A stretch of DNA of 64,000 bases from Chromatiaceae bacterium. GTDB lineage: Bacteria > Pseudomonadota > Gammaproteobacteria > Chromatiales > Chromatiaceae. This document shows positions 1-9,804 of the stretch, piece by piece. The first letter of the stretch is position 1, and the number at the start of each line of letters is the position of its first letter. Where the stretch lies: assembly GCA_007693535.1 (NCBI GenBank), contig REDK01000118.1, positions 1 through 64,000 on the forward strand, in the 5' to 3' direction. The notes below the pieces were generated by a model. It was not told the DNA's origin. It worked only from the letters and a program-made list of their open reading frames with translations, and did no database searches. The translations under genes and the position numbers were made by a program.

Positions 1-119
1 GACGCGTACCTGGAGAAACTCCTCTTCGAGCCACCTCCGACCTTGCGGTCAACCCTCCATCCGGCGCTTCGAATATTAGCCGACGTTGATGCGATTGCCC
101 TGGCGTCCCCCCCTGGGCC

Positions 120-139
120 GGCGCCCCTGTTAGGGCGCC
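120..139 (-). other. GC-rich hairpin downstream of pnp
   Basis: A perfect 7-bp inverted repeat (GGCGCCC, loop CTGTTA, GGGCGCC) lies about 22 bases past the pnp stop on the minus strand. There is no following T-run, so it is not a classic intrinsic terminator. It could be a 3' end stabiliser or part of a Rho-dependent end. The rest of bases 1-161 shows no gene that I can recognise. Confidence 0.4.
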
Positions 140-161
140 AGCGCCGAAGGTCGAGCGACGC

Positions 162-2264
162 TCAGTTCACGGAGACGCGCTCCTCGTCGGTGACCGCTTT
201 CATGCTCAGGCGGATGCGGCCCTGCTTGTCCACCTCCAGCACCTTCACCTTGACGACATCGCCCTCGGTGAGCTTGTCGCTGACTGACTGCACCCGCTCC
301 TCGCTGATCTGGCTGATATGCACCAGTCCATCGCGCCCAGGTAGAATGGTGACGAAGGCACCGAAGTCCATCAGTCGGGCCACCCGGCCCTCATAGACCT
401 TGCCGACCTCGACATCGGCGGTGATCAGCCGAATCCGCTTCTTGGCCTCCTCGCCGGCGCTCTTTTGCACCGAGAAGATCTTGACCACGCCATTATCGTT
501 GATATCGATGGTAGCGCCGGTCTCTTCAGTAATGGCACGAATCACCGAGCCGCCCTTGCCGATGACATCGCGGATCTTCTCCGGATGGATCTTGAACTCG
601 ATGATCCGCGGGGCATGCTCGGACATCTCGGCGCGATGGCGGTCAATGACCCGGTTCATCTCGCCGAGGATGTGCAAACGCCCGGCCTTGGCCTGCGCCA
701 GCGCCTGCTCCATGATCTCGCGGGTGATACCGTCGATCTTGATGTCCATCTGCAAGGCATTGATACCGGTGGTGGTCCCGGCCACCTTGAAGTCCATATC
801 GCCGAGATGGTCCTCATCGCCCAGGATGTCGGTGAGCACCGCGAAGCGATCGCCTTCCTTGATCAGGCCCATCGCCACCCCGGCCACCGGGGCCTTGATC
901 GGCACCCCGGCATCCATCAGCGACAGACTGGTCCCGCAGACGCTGGCCATGGAGCTGGAGCCGTTGGATTCGGTGATCTCCGAGACCACCCGCACCGAAT
1001 AGGGGAACTCCTCGGGGCTCGGCATCGACGCCAGCACGCCGCGCTTGGCTAGGCGGCCATGGCCGATCTCGCGGCGCCTGGGGCTGCCGACCCGGCCCAC
1101 CTCGCCGACGCAGAAGGGCGGGAAATTGTAGTGCAGCATAAAGGGCTCGCGGCGCTCCCCCTCCAGGGCGTCGATAATCTGGCTGTCGCGCTCGGTCCCC
1201 AGCGTGGTGACGACCAGGGCTTGGGTCTCGCCGCGGGTGAACAGGGCCGAGCCATGGGTGCGCGGCAGCACGCCGACGCGGATACCAATAGCCCGCACCG
1301 TCTCGGTATCGCGACCATCGATGCGCGGCTCGCCATCGATGATGCGACCGCGCACGATGCTGCTCTCCAGGCGCTCGACCTCGGCATAGACCTGCGGCTG
1401 AGCCCAGGCCGAGTCTTCCCCGCAGAGTTGCTGGTAGAGTTCGGTGCGGATCGCATCGAGCGCATCGTGACGGGCCATCTTGTCCTGAATGCGATAGGCC
1501 TCGCCGAGGCGCTCGCCATAGGCGGCGACGGCATCGGTCAGGGCCGGGTCGCGCACCGGCGGGGTCCAGGGAAGCGGTGCCTTGTTAACCTCGGCAGCGA
1601 GTTCGCGGATGGTCCGGATGGCCACCTGCATCTGTTCATGCCCGAATAGCACGGCGCCGAGCATGACCTCCTCAGACAGGCCGCGAGCCTCGGATTCCAC
1701 CATCAGCACCGCGCTCTCGGTGCCGGCGACGATGAGATCGAGATCGCTGTCAGGACTCAGACCGATCACCGCTGGATTGAGGATGTATTGGCCGTTCTTA
1801 TAGCCGACGCGGGCAGCGCCCACCGGGCCATTAAAGGGCACACCAGCAATCGACAGGGCGGCGGAGGCGCCGAGCAGGGCCGGCACCTCGGGATTCACCG
1901 CCGGGTTCAGCGATTTCACCGTGGCGATGATCTGCACCTCGCGGCCGAAGCCCTCGGCGAACAGGGGGCGGATCGGGCGGTCGATCAGGCGCGAGGTCAG
2001 AATCTCGCTCTCGCTGGGGCGGCCTTCACGCCGAAAAAAGCCGCCGGGAATGCGCCCGGCGGCGTAGGTCTTTTCCTGATAATCGACGGTCAGCGGCAGA
2101 AAGTCTTTCATCGCCGTGGCGCGCTTGTCCACCACCACGGTGACCAGTACGACAGTGTCATCGACATTGATCAATACCGCGCCGTCGGCCTGGCGGGCGA
2201 TCTCGCCGGTTTCGATGGTGACGGTCTGGTCACCGAAAGCAAAGCTCTTGCGGATAGGGGTCAC
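162..2264 (-). CDS. pnp: polynucleotide phosphorylase (PNPase)
   Basis: Phosphorolytic 3'-to-5' exoribonuclease of the RNA degradosome, also able to polymerise nucleoside diphosphates. The 700-aa product begins TPIRKSF after the initiator, like other PNPases. It has two RNase PH-type domains, the conserved [11 protein letters not shown] block near residue 400, a KH domain with the GKGGSVIR loop around residues 555-575, and a C-terminal S1 domain ([20 protein letters not shown]). The frame is open upstream to 2342, but I chose the GTG at 2264: it fits the family N-terminus and is preceded by GGAGG at 9-base spacing. It is the last gene of the rimP-to-pnp operon, 93 bases after rpsO. Length is normal and nothing key is missing. 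Confidence 0.97.
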   Translation of the reverse strand: MTPIRKSFAFGDQTVTIETGEIARQADGAVLINVDDTVVLVTVVVDKRATAMKDFLPLTVDYQEKTYAAGRIPGGFFRREGRPSESEILTSRLIDRPIRPLFAEGFGREVQIIATVKSLNPAVNPEVPALLGASAALSIAGVPFNGPVGAARVGYKNGQYILNPAVIGLSPDSDLDLIVAGTESAVLMVESEARGLSEEVMLGAVLFGHEQMQVAIRTIRELAAEVNKAPLPWTPPVRDPALTDAVAAYGERLGEAYRIQDKMARHDALDAIRTELYQQLCGEDSAWAQPQVYAEVERLESSIVRGRIIDGEPRIDGRDTETVRAIGIRVGVLPRTHGSALFTRGETQALVVTTLGTERDSQIIDALEGERREPFMLHYNFPPFCVGEVGRVGSPRRREIGHGRLAKRGVLASMPSPEEFPYSVRVVSEITESNGSSSMASVCGTSLSLMDAGVPIKAPVAGVAMGLIKEGDRFAVLTDILGDEDHLGDMDFKVAGTTTGINALQMDIKIDGITREIMEQALAQAKAGRLHILGEMNRVIDRHRAEMSEHAPRIIEFKIHPEKIRDVIGKGGSVIRAITEETGATIDINDNGVVKIFSVQKSAGEEAKKRIRLITADVEVGKVYEGRVARLMDFGAFVTILPGRDGLVHISQISEERVQSVSDKLTEGDVVKVKVLEVDKQGRIRLSMKAVTDEERVSVN

Positions 2265-2357
2265 TGTGTGAGTCCTCCAGGTAGGCGTATGCCCAGGGCC
2301 GGTGCCGGCGACCGGCGCCGGGGCCTGCGCCGGAACCGGCACCGGGGCAAGCTGCCG

Positions 2358-2627
2358 TCAGCGGCGCAGACCGAGGGTCTGGATCAAGGCCCGATAGCGA
2401 TCGAGATCCTTGCGCCTGAGATAGTCCAGCAGCTTGCGCCGGGCGTTGACCATGCGTACCAACCCGCGGCGGGAATGATGATCGTGCTTGTGCTCGGTGA
2501 AGTGGCCGGTGAGTTGCTTGATGCGCGCGGTCAGCAGCGCGACCTGGACCTCCGGCGAACCGGTATCGTTGGTGCCGCGCGCATGTTCCTCAACGATGCG
2601 GCGCTTTTCTTCGGCGGTCATTGTCAT
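2358..2627 (-). CDS. rpsO: 30S ribosomal protein S15
   Basis: Primary 16S rRNA-binding protein of the small-subunit platform. The 89-aa length is exactly typical, and the family signature is present ([15 protein letters not shown], then [18 protein letters not shown], then [12 protein letters not shown]). It sits between truB and pnp, as in most gammaproteobacteria. The 221-base spacer upstream (2628-2848) could hold its own promoter. In E. coli rpsO represses its own translation through its leader; I did not resolve that structure here. Confidence 0.97.
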   Translation of the reverse strand: MTMTAEEKRRIVEEHARGTNDTGSPEVQVALLTARIKQLTGHFTEHKHDHHSRRGLVRMVNARRKLLDYLRRKDLDRYRALIQTLGLRR

Positions 2628-2848
2628 TGCTTAATCTCCGGACTGGGGTGAGAAGGCGCCACCAATGGCGCCGGGGCTGGGACCAGGCCGGTGGCTGGCA
2701 CCGGCAACCTCCCCAACAATGACCTCAGGGAGGCGGTCCAGGTTTGCGTTGGCGACCAGTCGCACCCGGGACGCGGGCAGTTCGGCATCGGGTCGCGATC
2801 AGCTTGCGATCGGATTGGCGCCGGTGCGGGTGCGGGCCGCGCCGATGC

Positions 2849-3763
2849 TCAGATCAGCCGTTTGGGCTGGACCCGGCCATCGTCGAGGATCTCGCCGATG
2901 CCCAGGAAATGCCCGGACACATCGTACAGTCGCACCAGGCCGGCAGTCGGGGCCTGAGGGATCAGCACCGGCTGCCCCTGGCCCAGGTAGAACGCGGCAT
3001 CGGCCGACAGGCGCAGCGGCGCACAATGGTCCAGCATACTGTCGAGCGGCAGCAGCAGGGCATCGAGGGCTGCGCTGCCCTGTTCGGCGGCGGCCTCGAT
3101 GGTCGCCATCTCGATGAACCGGCTGCTCCCTTCCACATAGGGGCCGACCGCGGTGCGGCGCAGCGCGGCGACATGGCCCCCACAACCGAGTTGCGCGCCG
3201 ATATCCTCGGCTAGGGTGCGCACATAGGTTCCCTTGGAGCAATGCACCATGATCTCGAGGTCGGGCAGGTCGAGCCCGAGCAGCTCCAATGCGTAGATCT
3301 GAATCCGGCGCGGTGCACGCACGACCTCTTGGCCGGCCCGGGCCAGGCGATACAGGCGCTGTCCCTGATGCTTGACCGCAGAATACATGGGGGGCAATTG
3401 CTCGATGCTGCCGACGAAGCCAACCAGCACCTCGCGCACCGCCGCCGCGGTGACATGATCGGTAGGGGCCGTCGCCACCACCTCGCCCTCGGCGTCGGCG
3501 GTCTCGGTGCGCACGCCCAGGCGCACGCGCACCAGGTAGCGCTTATCCGCGTCGAGCAGAAAGGCCGAGAACTTGGTGCTGTGCCCGAAGCACAGCGGCA
3601 GTAGTCCAGTCGCAAGCGGGTCCAGACTGCCGGTATGGCCGGCCTTGGCGGCATCGAAGCGGCGCTTGACCTGTTGCAGTGCATGATTGGAGGACAACCC
3701 CAGAGGCTTATCCAGCAACAGGATGCCATTGACCGCCCGCCCGCGGCTGCGTCTTCTACCCAT
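2849..3763 (-). CDS. truB: tRNA pseudouridine(55) synthase
   Basis: Converts U55 to pseudouridine in the T-loop of elongator tRNAs. The 304-aa protein has the N-terminal GILLLDKPLGLSSN motif and the catalytic block GHTGSLDPLATGLLP, which places the nucleophile at Asp48 as in E. coli. The KGTYVRTLAEDIG motif and a PUA-like C-terminus are also present. It lies between rbfA and rpsO in the canonical order on the minus strand. No anomaly is visible. Confidence 0.96.
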   Translation of the reverse strand: MGRRRSRGRAVNGILLLDKPLGLSSNHALQQVKRRFDAAKAGHTGSLDPLATGLLPLCFGHSTKFSAFLLDADKRYLVRVRLGVRTETADAEGEVVATAPTDHVTAAAVREVLVGFVGSIEQLPPMYSAVKHQGQRLYRLARAGQEVVRAPRRIQIYALELLGLDLPDLEIMVHCSKGTYVRTLAEDIGAQLGCGGHVAALRRTAVGPYVEGSSRFIEMATIEAAAEQGSAALDALLLPLDSMLDHCAPLRLSADAAFYLGQGQPVLIPQAPTAGLVRLYDVSGHFLGIGEILDDGRVQPKRLI

Positions 3764-3836
3764 ACTGAAAGCTGCTTGGTTAACCGTGGCGCCCGCCTGA
3801 AGCCTGGCGCCCCGAGGTGCTGTGAAAGGAGTCGAA

Positions 3837-4316
3837 TCAGGGCTGCCGGCCCGGTTCCGGGACTGGTTCCGGGGCTGGATCCGACTGCGACGCCAACTCC
3901 GGCGGCACCGCCGCCGCCCCGGACGCGGAGTCCGCCGCAGCGGTGGTGGCCATGGGCTGATTGGCCTGTTCGATCAGGGCCGCCAGCCGCTCCCCGCGCA
4001 GGATCGATTCGTCATGGACGAAGCGCAGTTCCGGCATCGTGCGCAGCCGCGTGCCGCGGCTCAATTCGTGCCGCAGGAAGCCCGCCAGCGGACCGTTCAG
4101 CAGGCGCGCCTGGGCGGCATGGTCGCTGTCGAGCGGAAAGCAGGTGAAGAAGACCTTGGCATGGGCCAGATCCCGACTGACGCGCACCTCCTGCAGCGTG
4201 ATGTCGCCGAGCCGCGGGTCCTTGACCCCACGTTGCAGGATGCGGGTGAGTTCCCGCAGCAGTTCGGCACCGATGCGCTCACTACGGTCGAACTCGCGGG
4301 TCGGGGCGCGGCTCAT
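3837..4316 (-). CDS. rbfA: 30S ribosome-binding factor A
   Basis: Cold-shock-associated 30S maturation factor acting on the 5' end of 16S rRNA. The 159-aa product starts MSRAPTREFDRSERIG. It carries the single KH-like fold with the conserved DPRLGDITLQEVRVSRDL segment and LRTMPELRFVHDES near residue 105. The start at 4316 matches the family, although the frame stays open upstream into infB. The last 30 or so residues are an Ala/Pro/Asp/Glu-rich tail not needed for the fold, encoded by degenerate GGTTCCGG-like repeats. It lies 46 bases downstream of infB. Confidence 0.95.
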   Translation of the reverse strand: MSRAPTREFDRSERIGAELLRELTRILQRGVKDPRLGDITLQEVRVSRDLAHAKVFFTCFPLDSDHAAQARLLNGPLAGFLRHELSRGTRLRTMPELRFVHDESILRGERLAALIEQANQPMATTAAADSASGAAAVPPELASQSDPAPEPVPEPGRQP

Positions 4317-4362
4317 CGCCGGCCCCCGAACGGCGCGGTGGGGCGCGAATGCCGCTCCCACA

Positions 4363-7197
4363 TCAGAGCACCCGCGCCCGTTCGGTGCGCTCGAAGACCT
4401 CGATCTGATCGCCGGGTTGCACATCGTTGTAGTTCTTGACCCCGATGCCGCATTCAGTCCCGGCGCGCACATCGGAGACGTCATCCTTGAATCGGCGTAG
4501 CGACTCCAGCGCACCCTCGAAGACCACCACGTTGTTGCGCAGCACCCGGATCGGGCTGTTGCGGCGCACCACACCGTCCATCACGATGCAGCCAGCGATG
4601 GCGCCGAACTTCGATGAGCGGAAGACATCACGGACCTCGGCCAGCCCAATGATCTCCTCGGTGACCACCGGGCTGAGCAGACCAGAGATGGCCTGCTTGA
4701 CATCATCGATCAACTCGTAGATGACCGAGTAGTAGCGCAGGTCCAGGCCCTTTTCCTCCACCACCCGACGAGCAGCAGCATCGGCGCGGACATTGAAACC
4801 GAGCAAGATGGCATTGGAGGTGACCGCCAGATTGGCGTCGGACTCGGTGATACCACCCACCCCGGAGGCGATGATACTGACCTTGACCTCGTCGTTGGTG
4901 AGCTTGAGCAGGGCCTCGCGCAGGGCCTCGACGCTGCCTTGCACATCGGCCTTGAGGATGATGTTGACGCTCTTCAGTTCTCCTTCCTTGAACTGAGAGA
5001 AGAGCTGGTCCAGGCTGGCCCCGCGCTGCTCGTCGATACGCGACTGACGCTCGCGCGTCTGGCGCAGTTCGGCCACCTCGCGCGCCTTCTTTTCATCTGC
5101 CACCACGATGACATCGTCGCCAGCATTGGGGGCGCCGGAGAGACCAAGCACCTGCACCGGGATCGACGGCCCGGCGCTCTTCACCGGCTGCCCATTCTCG
5201 TCGAACATGGCACGCACGCGACCGTACTCGCGGCCACTGACAATCGTGTCGCCCACCTGCAGGGTGCCGGATTGCACCAGGACCGTCGCCACTGGGCCGC
5301 GCCCCTTTTCCAGGCTGGACTCGACGATAGCGCCATGGGCCGAGCCGGTCACCGGCGCGGTCAGCTCCAGGATCTCGGCCTGGACCAGGATGGCATCGAG
5401 CAGTTCATCGATGCCGGTACCGGCCTTAGCCGAGACCTTGACCATCATGGTATCGCCGCCCCATTCCTCGACCATGACCTCGTGCTGGGAGAGTTCTTGC
5501 ATGACCCGATCGGGATTGGCGTCGGGCTTGTCCATCTTATTGACGGCCACGATCAGCGGCACCTTGGAGGCGCGCGCGTGCTGGATCGCCTCGATGGTCT
5601 GCGGCATCACGCCGTCGTCCGCGGCCACCACCAGGATGACGATGTCGGTGACCTGCGCCCCGCGCGCGCGCATCGCTGAGAAGGCAGCGTGACCCGGGGT
5701 ATCCAGAAAGGAGACAGTGCCGCGCTCGGTCTCGACATGATAGGCACCGATGTGCTGGGTGATGCCGCCGGCCTCTCCGGCCGCCACCTTGGTCCGGCGG
5801 ATATGATCGAGCAGTGAGGTCTTGCCGTGGTCCACGTGGCCCATGATGGTGACCACTGGCGGACGCGGCTGGCGCTCGGCCGTGTCGCTCTCCCGCTCCA
5901 GGAAGGCCAGCAAGGTATCCTCGGCATCCTCTTGCTTGGCGGCAATGGCCTTGTGGCCCATGTCCTCCACCAGCAGCATGGCGGTATCGCGATCGAGGGC
6001 CTGATTGATGGTGACCATCATGCCCTGCTTGATCAGCTCCCTGATCACCTGCCCCGCCTTCACCGACATCCGCGCGGCGAGTTCGCCGACCGTGATCGAC
6101 TCGGGCACCTCGACCTCGCGGACCACCGGCGCGGTGGGACGCTGGAAGCCGTGCTTGTCCTGCAACTGGGGCTTGGCCGACTTCTTGCGCCGACGCACGG
6201 ACGGTCGCGAGATGATGCCCTCGGCGCCGTCTTCCAGATCGGCCTCGCCACCGATCAACCGCGCGCGACCGCTGTCTTTGCGGGCCGGCTTGGCCGCTTT
6301 CTTGTCCTTCTCGCGCTCTTTCTCCTTCTCGCGCTCCTTGTCCTGGGTCCGCTCTGGATGCTTCTTCGCGCTGCGCTTGCGCTCCTCGCGCTCGGCGGCA
6401 TCCGGTTCCTCGGTCAGCGCCAGCTCGCCATCCTCGTCGACAACACCCACCTCACCCGCCGCGGCAGCCTCCTGCTGGCGCAGCAATTCGGCCTCGCGGC
6501 GCGCCTCTTCCTCGGCCTTGCGGCGTACCTCTTCCTCGGCACGCCGGGCGTCCTCCTCCTTGCGGCGGCGTTCCTGTTCCTCCTGCTCGGCCAGCCGCCG
6601 GCCCTCTTCCTCGGCGCGGCGTGCCTCCAGCTCACTGCGCCGGCGCTGGTCGTCCATAGGCGAGCGCTGCAGGCCGCCACGGCGCGCCGGAGCCGGGGAC
6701 TGGCTGCGTGCGCCAGTCTGGCGACCCGGGTCACCGCGCGGAGGCTCAGGACGCCGCGCGCCGCCGTCGCTGTCGCGCCCGCCCAGGCTGCGCTTCCGGC
6801 GCACCTCGACGTTCACGGTCTTGGCGGGGCGCGCGCTCGCGCCGGGCTGGCCGCGACCGCTAACGCCGGAACGCCCGACGCCAGGGCGTGCGCCGCTCTT
6901 AGGGGCGCGCGCCTCGCCGCCAGCGACGGCAGCGGGCTTGCGCCGGGCGGTGCCAGCCGGGTCGCTCGCAGCCGCGCCGCTGCCCGCGGCGGCGGCGCCG
7001 GGAGCGGAGCTAGCCTCGGCCTCCTTGCGGGCATGGCTGCGGCGCAGGTAGCCCAGCAGTTGGAGCTTCTCCTGCTCGGTGATGGTTGCATCCTCGGCCC
7101 CAGCCTGGATGCCAGCCTCGTTAAGCTGGGCAAGCAGACGCTCGACCGGAATGCCGACCGTGGTCGCTAACTGCTTGACCGTGACTTCGCTACTCAT
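4363..7197 (-). CDS. infB: translation initiation factor IF-2
   Basis: GTPase that places initiator tRNA on the 30S subunit and promotes subunit joining. The product is 944 aa. It has an N-terminal IF2N domain ([19 protein letters not shown]), a long charged Lys/Glu/Arg-rich linker including a [14 protein letters not shown] stretch, and a second IF2N domain. The G domain follows, with GHVDHGKTS (G1), DTPGHAAF (G3) and NKMD (G4), then the C-terminal tRNA-binding domains. I chose ATG 7197 over the in-frame GTG at 7203 because GGGGAGG ends five bases before the ATG and almost touches the GTG. It starts 15 bases after the nusA stop. A long open frame on the opposite strand (5827-7170) is a GC-bias shadow. 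Confidence 0.97.
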   Translation of the reverse strand: MSSEVTVKQLATTVGIPVERLLAQLNEAGIQAGAEDATITEQEKLQLLGYLRRSHARKEAEASSAPGAAAAGSGAAASDPAGTARRKPAAVAGGEARAPKSGARPGVGRSGVSGRGQPGASARPAKTVNVEVRRKRSLGGRDSDGGARRPEPPRGDPGRQTGARSQSPAPARRGGLQRSPMDDQRRRSELEARRAEEEGRRLAEQEEQERRRKEEDARRAEEEVRRKAEEEARREAELLRQQEAAAAGEVGVVDEDGELALTEEPDAAEREERKRSAKKHPERTQDKEREKEKEREKDKKAAKPARKDSGRARLIGGEADLEDGAEGIISRPSVRRRKKSAKPQLQDKHGFQRPTAPVVREVEVPESITVGELAARMSVKAGQVIRELIKQGMMVTINQALDRDTAMLLVEDMGHKAIAAKQEDAEDTLLAFLERESDTAERQPRPPVVTIMGHVDHGKTSLLDHIRRTKVAAGEAGGITQHIGAYHVETERGTVSFLDTPGHAAFSAMRARGAQVTDIVILVVAADDGVMPQTIEAIQHARASKVPLIVAVNKMDKPDANPDRVMQELSQHEVMVEEWGGDTMMVKVSAKAGTGIDELLDAILVQAEILELTAPVTGSAHGAIVESSLEKGRGPVATVLVQSGTLQVGDTIVSGREYGRVRAMFDENGQPVKSAGPSIPVQVLGLSGAPNAGDDVIVVADEKKAREVAELRQTRERQSRIDEQRGASLDQLFSQFKEGELKSVNIILKADVQGSVEALREALLKLTNDEVKVSIIASGVGGITESDANLAVTSNAILLGFNVRADAAARRVVEEKGLDLRYYSVIYELIDDVKQAISGLLSPVVTEEIIGLAEVRDVFRSSKFGAIAGCIVMDGVVRRNSPIRVLRNNVVVFEGALESLRRFKDDVSDVRAGTECGIGVKNYNDVQPGDQIEVFERTERARVL

Positions 7198-7212
7198 GGA
7201 CACCTCCCCAGA

Positions 7213-8715
7213 CTAGTCCTGCTCCGACCCGGCGAACCAGGGCGCGCGCGCCTGCATGATCAGTTGAGCGGCCCGCTCAGCATCCATGCCCTCGATCCCC
7301 ATCAGTTCATCGACCGACTGCTCGGCCAGGTCATCCATGGTGAGTACACCGCGACGGGCCAGCCGGAAGGCCAGCGCCTCGTCCATTCCCTCCATGCCGA
7401 GCAGGTCATCGGCAGGTTCGGCCTCGGGATCCTCGCCCTGCTCGCGGGCACGGGCGGCCAGGGCATCCCGCGCCCGCTGGCGCAGGATCTCCACCAGTTC
7501 ATCATCGAACTCAGCGATCGCCTGCAATTCGGCGACCGGCACGTAGGCGATCTCCTCGATGTTGGTGAAGCCCTCGTCGGCCAGTACCGAGGCGACGTTC
7601 TCATCGATCTGGAGCTGTTCCATAAAGCTGGCGATGAGCCGCTGGCCCTCCTCCTCGCTCTTGGCCGCAGCCGCCTCTTCGCTCATCACGTCCAGGGTCC
7701 AGCCGGTGAGCTGGCTGGCGAGCCGGACGTTCTGGCCGCTGCGGCCGATGGCCTGGGCCAGGTTTTCCTCCTTAACGGCGACATCCATGCTGCGTGCCTC
7801 CTCGTCGATGACGATGGAGACGACATCGGCCGGCGACATGGCATTGATCACGAACTGGGCCGGATTATCGTCCCAGGGGATGATGTCCACGCGTTCGCCG
7901 AACAGTTCATTGGAGACCGCCTGCACCCGCGAGCCGCGCATGCCGACGCAGGCGCCGACTGGATCGATGCGCTGGTCTTTTGTGCGCACGGCGATCTTGG
8001 CCCGCAGGCCGGGGTCGCGAGCGGCGGCGACGATCTCGATGGTGCCCTCGCCAACCTCGGGCACCTCCAGCTTGAACAGCTCGATCAGCAATTGCGGCGC
8101 GGTGCGACTGACGAACAACTGCGGCCCCTTGGGTTCGGAGCGCACCTCGTAGAGCAGGCCACGCAGGCGGTCGCCGGGGCGCACGGTCTCGCGGGCGATG
8201 ACCTGATCGCGCGGGATCAGGGCCTCGGCGTTGCCGCCAAGATCGAGCACGATGGTGCCGCGCTCGGCCTTCTTGACGATGCCAGTGATCAGTTCGCCCT
8301 CGCGATCCTTGAATTGTTCGACGATCTTGGCGCGTTCGGCCTCGCGCACCTTCTGGACGATGACCTGCTTGGCGGTCTGGGCAGCAATGCGCCCGAACAG
8401 CACGGATTCGATCTGCTCCTCGATGAAGTCACCGAGCTGCCGGCCGGGCTCCAGTTCCTGTGCCGCGGACAGGGTGATCTGGCGCTCCGGCGCCTCCAGT
8501 GGCTGGCCGTCCTGATCGGCGACCACCTCCCAGCGACGAAAGGTGTCGTAGGCGCCGGTCTCGCGATTGATGACCACACGCGCATCGATGTCGCCGCCGT
8601 GTTTCTTGCGGGTGGCCGAGGCCAGGGCCGCCTCGATGGCCTCGAAGATGATGTCCTTGGGGACGTCCTTCTCGTTCGAGACGGCCTCGACCACCATCAG
8701 GATCTCTTTACTCAT
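7213..8715 (-). CDS. nusA: transcription termination/antitermination factor NusA
   Basis: RNA polymerase-binding elongation factor that modulates pausing, termination and antitermination. The 500-aa product starts [16 protein letters not shown], matching E. coli NusA almost exactly, so I set the start at 8715 rather than the farther in-frame ATG at 8763. The N-terminal polymerase-binding domain is followed by an S1 domain ([20 protein letters not shown]), two KH domains ([17 protein letters not shown] and [13 protein letters not shown]) and two C-terminal acidic helix-hairpin repeats ([13 protein letters not shown] and [13 protein letters not shown]). It lies between rimP and infB. Confidence 0.97.
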   Translation of the reverse strand: MSKEILMVVEAVSNEKDVPKDIIFEAIEAALASATRKKHGGDIDARVVINRETGAYDTFRRWEVVADQDGQPLEAPERQITLSAAQELEPGRQLGDFIEEQIESVLFGRIAAQTAKQVIVQKVREAERAKIVEQFKDREGELITGIVKKAERGTIVLDLGGNAEALIPRDQVIARETVRPGDRLRGLLYEVRSEPKGPQLFVSRTAPQLLIELFKLEVPEVGEGTIEIVAAARDPGLRAKIAVRTKDQRIDPVGACVGMRGSRVQAVSNELFGERVDIIPWDDNPAQFVINAMSPADVVSIVIDEEARSMDVAVKEENLAQAIGRSGQNVRLASQLTGWTLDVMSEEAAAAKSEEEGQRLIASFMEQLQIDENVASVLADEGFTNIEEIAYVPVAELQAIAEFDDELVEILRQRARDALAARAREQGEDPEAEPADDLLGMEGMDEALAFRLARRGVLTMDDLAEQSVDELMGIEGMDAERAAQLIMQARAPWFAGSEQD

Positions 8716-8790
8716 GATGCTGTATCCCGGGGTCTGCGCCGAATAAGGGTTGAACAGGGCCATGCCGACCGCCGCTGACCGGCCGCGGGG

Positions 8791-9249
8791 TTACCATGTC
8801 GGCACGAGGCGGGCGCTTTCGATCTGATCCAGCGGCAATGCGATCTGCTCGCCATCCACCAGCAGACGGACCTGCTGGACATCGACGGCCAGGATCTCAC
8901 CATCGAACCGCCGCCGGCCGTCGTGTTTGACCGCCAGGCGAAAGCGGGCACGGTTGCCAACCTGGTGGGCGATCTGCGTCGGCGTGAACAGCGGCCGATC
9001 CAGCCCAGGCGAGGACACCTCCAGGTCGTAGTGGCCGGGGATCGGGTCGGCCACATCCAGCGCCGCGCTCAACTGCCGGCTCACCGCCTCGCAGTCCTCC
9101 AGCCCGATCCCGTCGGGATGATCGATATAGACCCGCAGCAAGGCGCTGCCGCCCGGGCGCTGCCGATGCTCGACACCGAGGGCCTCGTAGCCCATCGGCG
9201 CGACCACCGAGCGCACCAGCCTGGTCAGATCATTGTCGTCGTCGCGCAT
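8791..9249 (-). CDS. rimP: ribosome maturation factor RimP
   Basis: Assembly factor for the 30S subunit. The 152-aa product shows the family blocks LLRVYIDHPDGIGLEDCEAVSRQLSAALD and DLEVSSPGLDRPL, followed by a C-terminal SH3-like beta domain. The start MRDDDNDLTRL at 9249 gives a normal length; the frame is open upstream to 9456 but that part has no family match. It is the first gene of the nusA operon. A minus-strand terminator-like hairpin ends about 50 bases upstream, so the operon promoter should lie very close to the start or within the preceding spacer. Confidence 0.95.
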   Translation of the reverse strand: MRDDDNDLTRLVRSVVAPMGYEALGVEHRQRPGGSALLRVYIDHPDGIGLEDCEAVSRQLSAALDVADPIPGHYDLEVSSPGLDRPLFTPTQIAHQVGNRARFRLAVKHDGRRRFDGEILAVDVQQVRLLVDGEQIALPLDQIESARLVPTW

Positions 9250-9300
9250 GGATAGTGGGCCAGAAACCCGGTCGGGCGACCCTCGCCGTCGCACAGAAAC

Positions 9301-9321
9301 AAAAAATGGGCCATCGGCCCA
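9301..9321 (-). terminator. intrinsic terminator upstream of rimP
   Basis: Read on the minus strand, a perfect 6-bp stem (TGGGCC, loop GAT, GGCCCA) is followed at once by six T residues and G. This is a textbook intrinsic terminator, and it points toward rimP. It is not needed for ileS, which has its own terminator 210 bases earlier, so it may end a short transcript arising in the 9323-9530 spacer. Confidence 0.7.
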
Positions 9322-9530
9322 GGGTGACGAGAACGGCGGCGGGGCCTGCGGACCGACCGGGACTGCCCTCGAGTCAAGCCGGCGGTGCCCGGGCGGCGAT
9401 GGGCGCTTCACACCAGCCTCTTGTCCTTGTCCTTGGCAGCGAATTCCTGCAGTCAAGTTGACCCCGGGATCCTTCGGGGGGTGTTACCCAGACTGGGTCC
9501 GGGGGACCATTCGGACGGTCTTTCGGGACC
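9322..9530 (-). other. structured spacer between two terminators
   Basis: No credible protein is encoded here. The part near 9461-9530 contains several consecutive short inverted repeats (CCCCGGGATCCTTCGGGG, ACCCAGACTGGGT, GGTCCGGGGGACC). The segment is bounded by the ileS terminator upstream and a second terminator downstream, on the minus strand. E. coli has a tRNA gene (metY) in front of rimP; I looked for a tRNA here and did not find one. A small structured RNA is possible but unproven. Bases 9555-9804, between the ileS stop and its terminator, also hold nothing recognisable; lspA, a common neighbour, is absent. Confidence 0.3.
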
Positions 9531-9554
9531 AAAAAAAACCCCGGTGACGGGGTT
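9531..9554 (-). terminator. intrinsic terminator after ileS
   Basis: On the minus strand a 7-bp stem AACCCCG, loop TCAC, CGGGGTT runs into eight T residues. It lies about 250 bases downstream of the ileS stop with no gene between, so it most likely ends the ileS transcript. Confidence 0.8.
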
Positions 9555-9804
9555 CCTGCTCAAAACGGACCGGAAACCTGAATGGCGCATCGCGGACTGA
9601 CCATGACCGCGCCGTTTGTCTTAGCTGGCGAATGATAGCGGCTCGGCCGGCAACAGGCAAGTGATGAGATGATCGGCGCGGATGCCGCGGCGCCCCGCTG
9701 CCGGCTGGCCGGGTCCTAGCTGGCCGGGGCTGGCTGGGGCTGGCCGAACGGCGTCCGCGGGCAATCCGGCGCGCCGCGGCATGCACCTGCTGGTCGCATA
9801 GCCT

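Noticed and set aside
5827-7170. 447-codon open frame on the plus strand opposite infB
   Set aside because: Antisense shadow of the charged, GC-rich infB linker; composition dominated by Leu/Arg/Ala with no domain, while infB is unequivocal.
7264-8778. 504-codon open frame opposite nusA
   Set aside because: The frame mirrors nusA codon bias (GC-rich third positions) and has no family match.
9250-9800. tRNA gene upstream of rimP, as found in E. coli
   Set aside because: No acceptor-stem pairing, T-loop GTTCRA motif or anticodon stem could be assembled on either strand.
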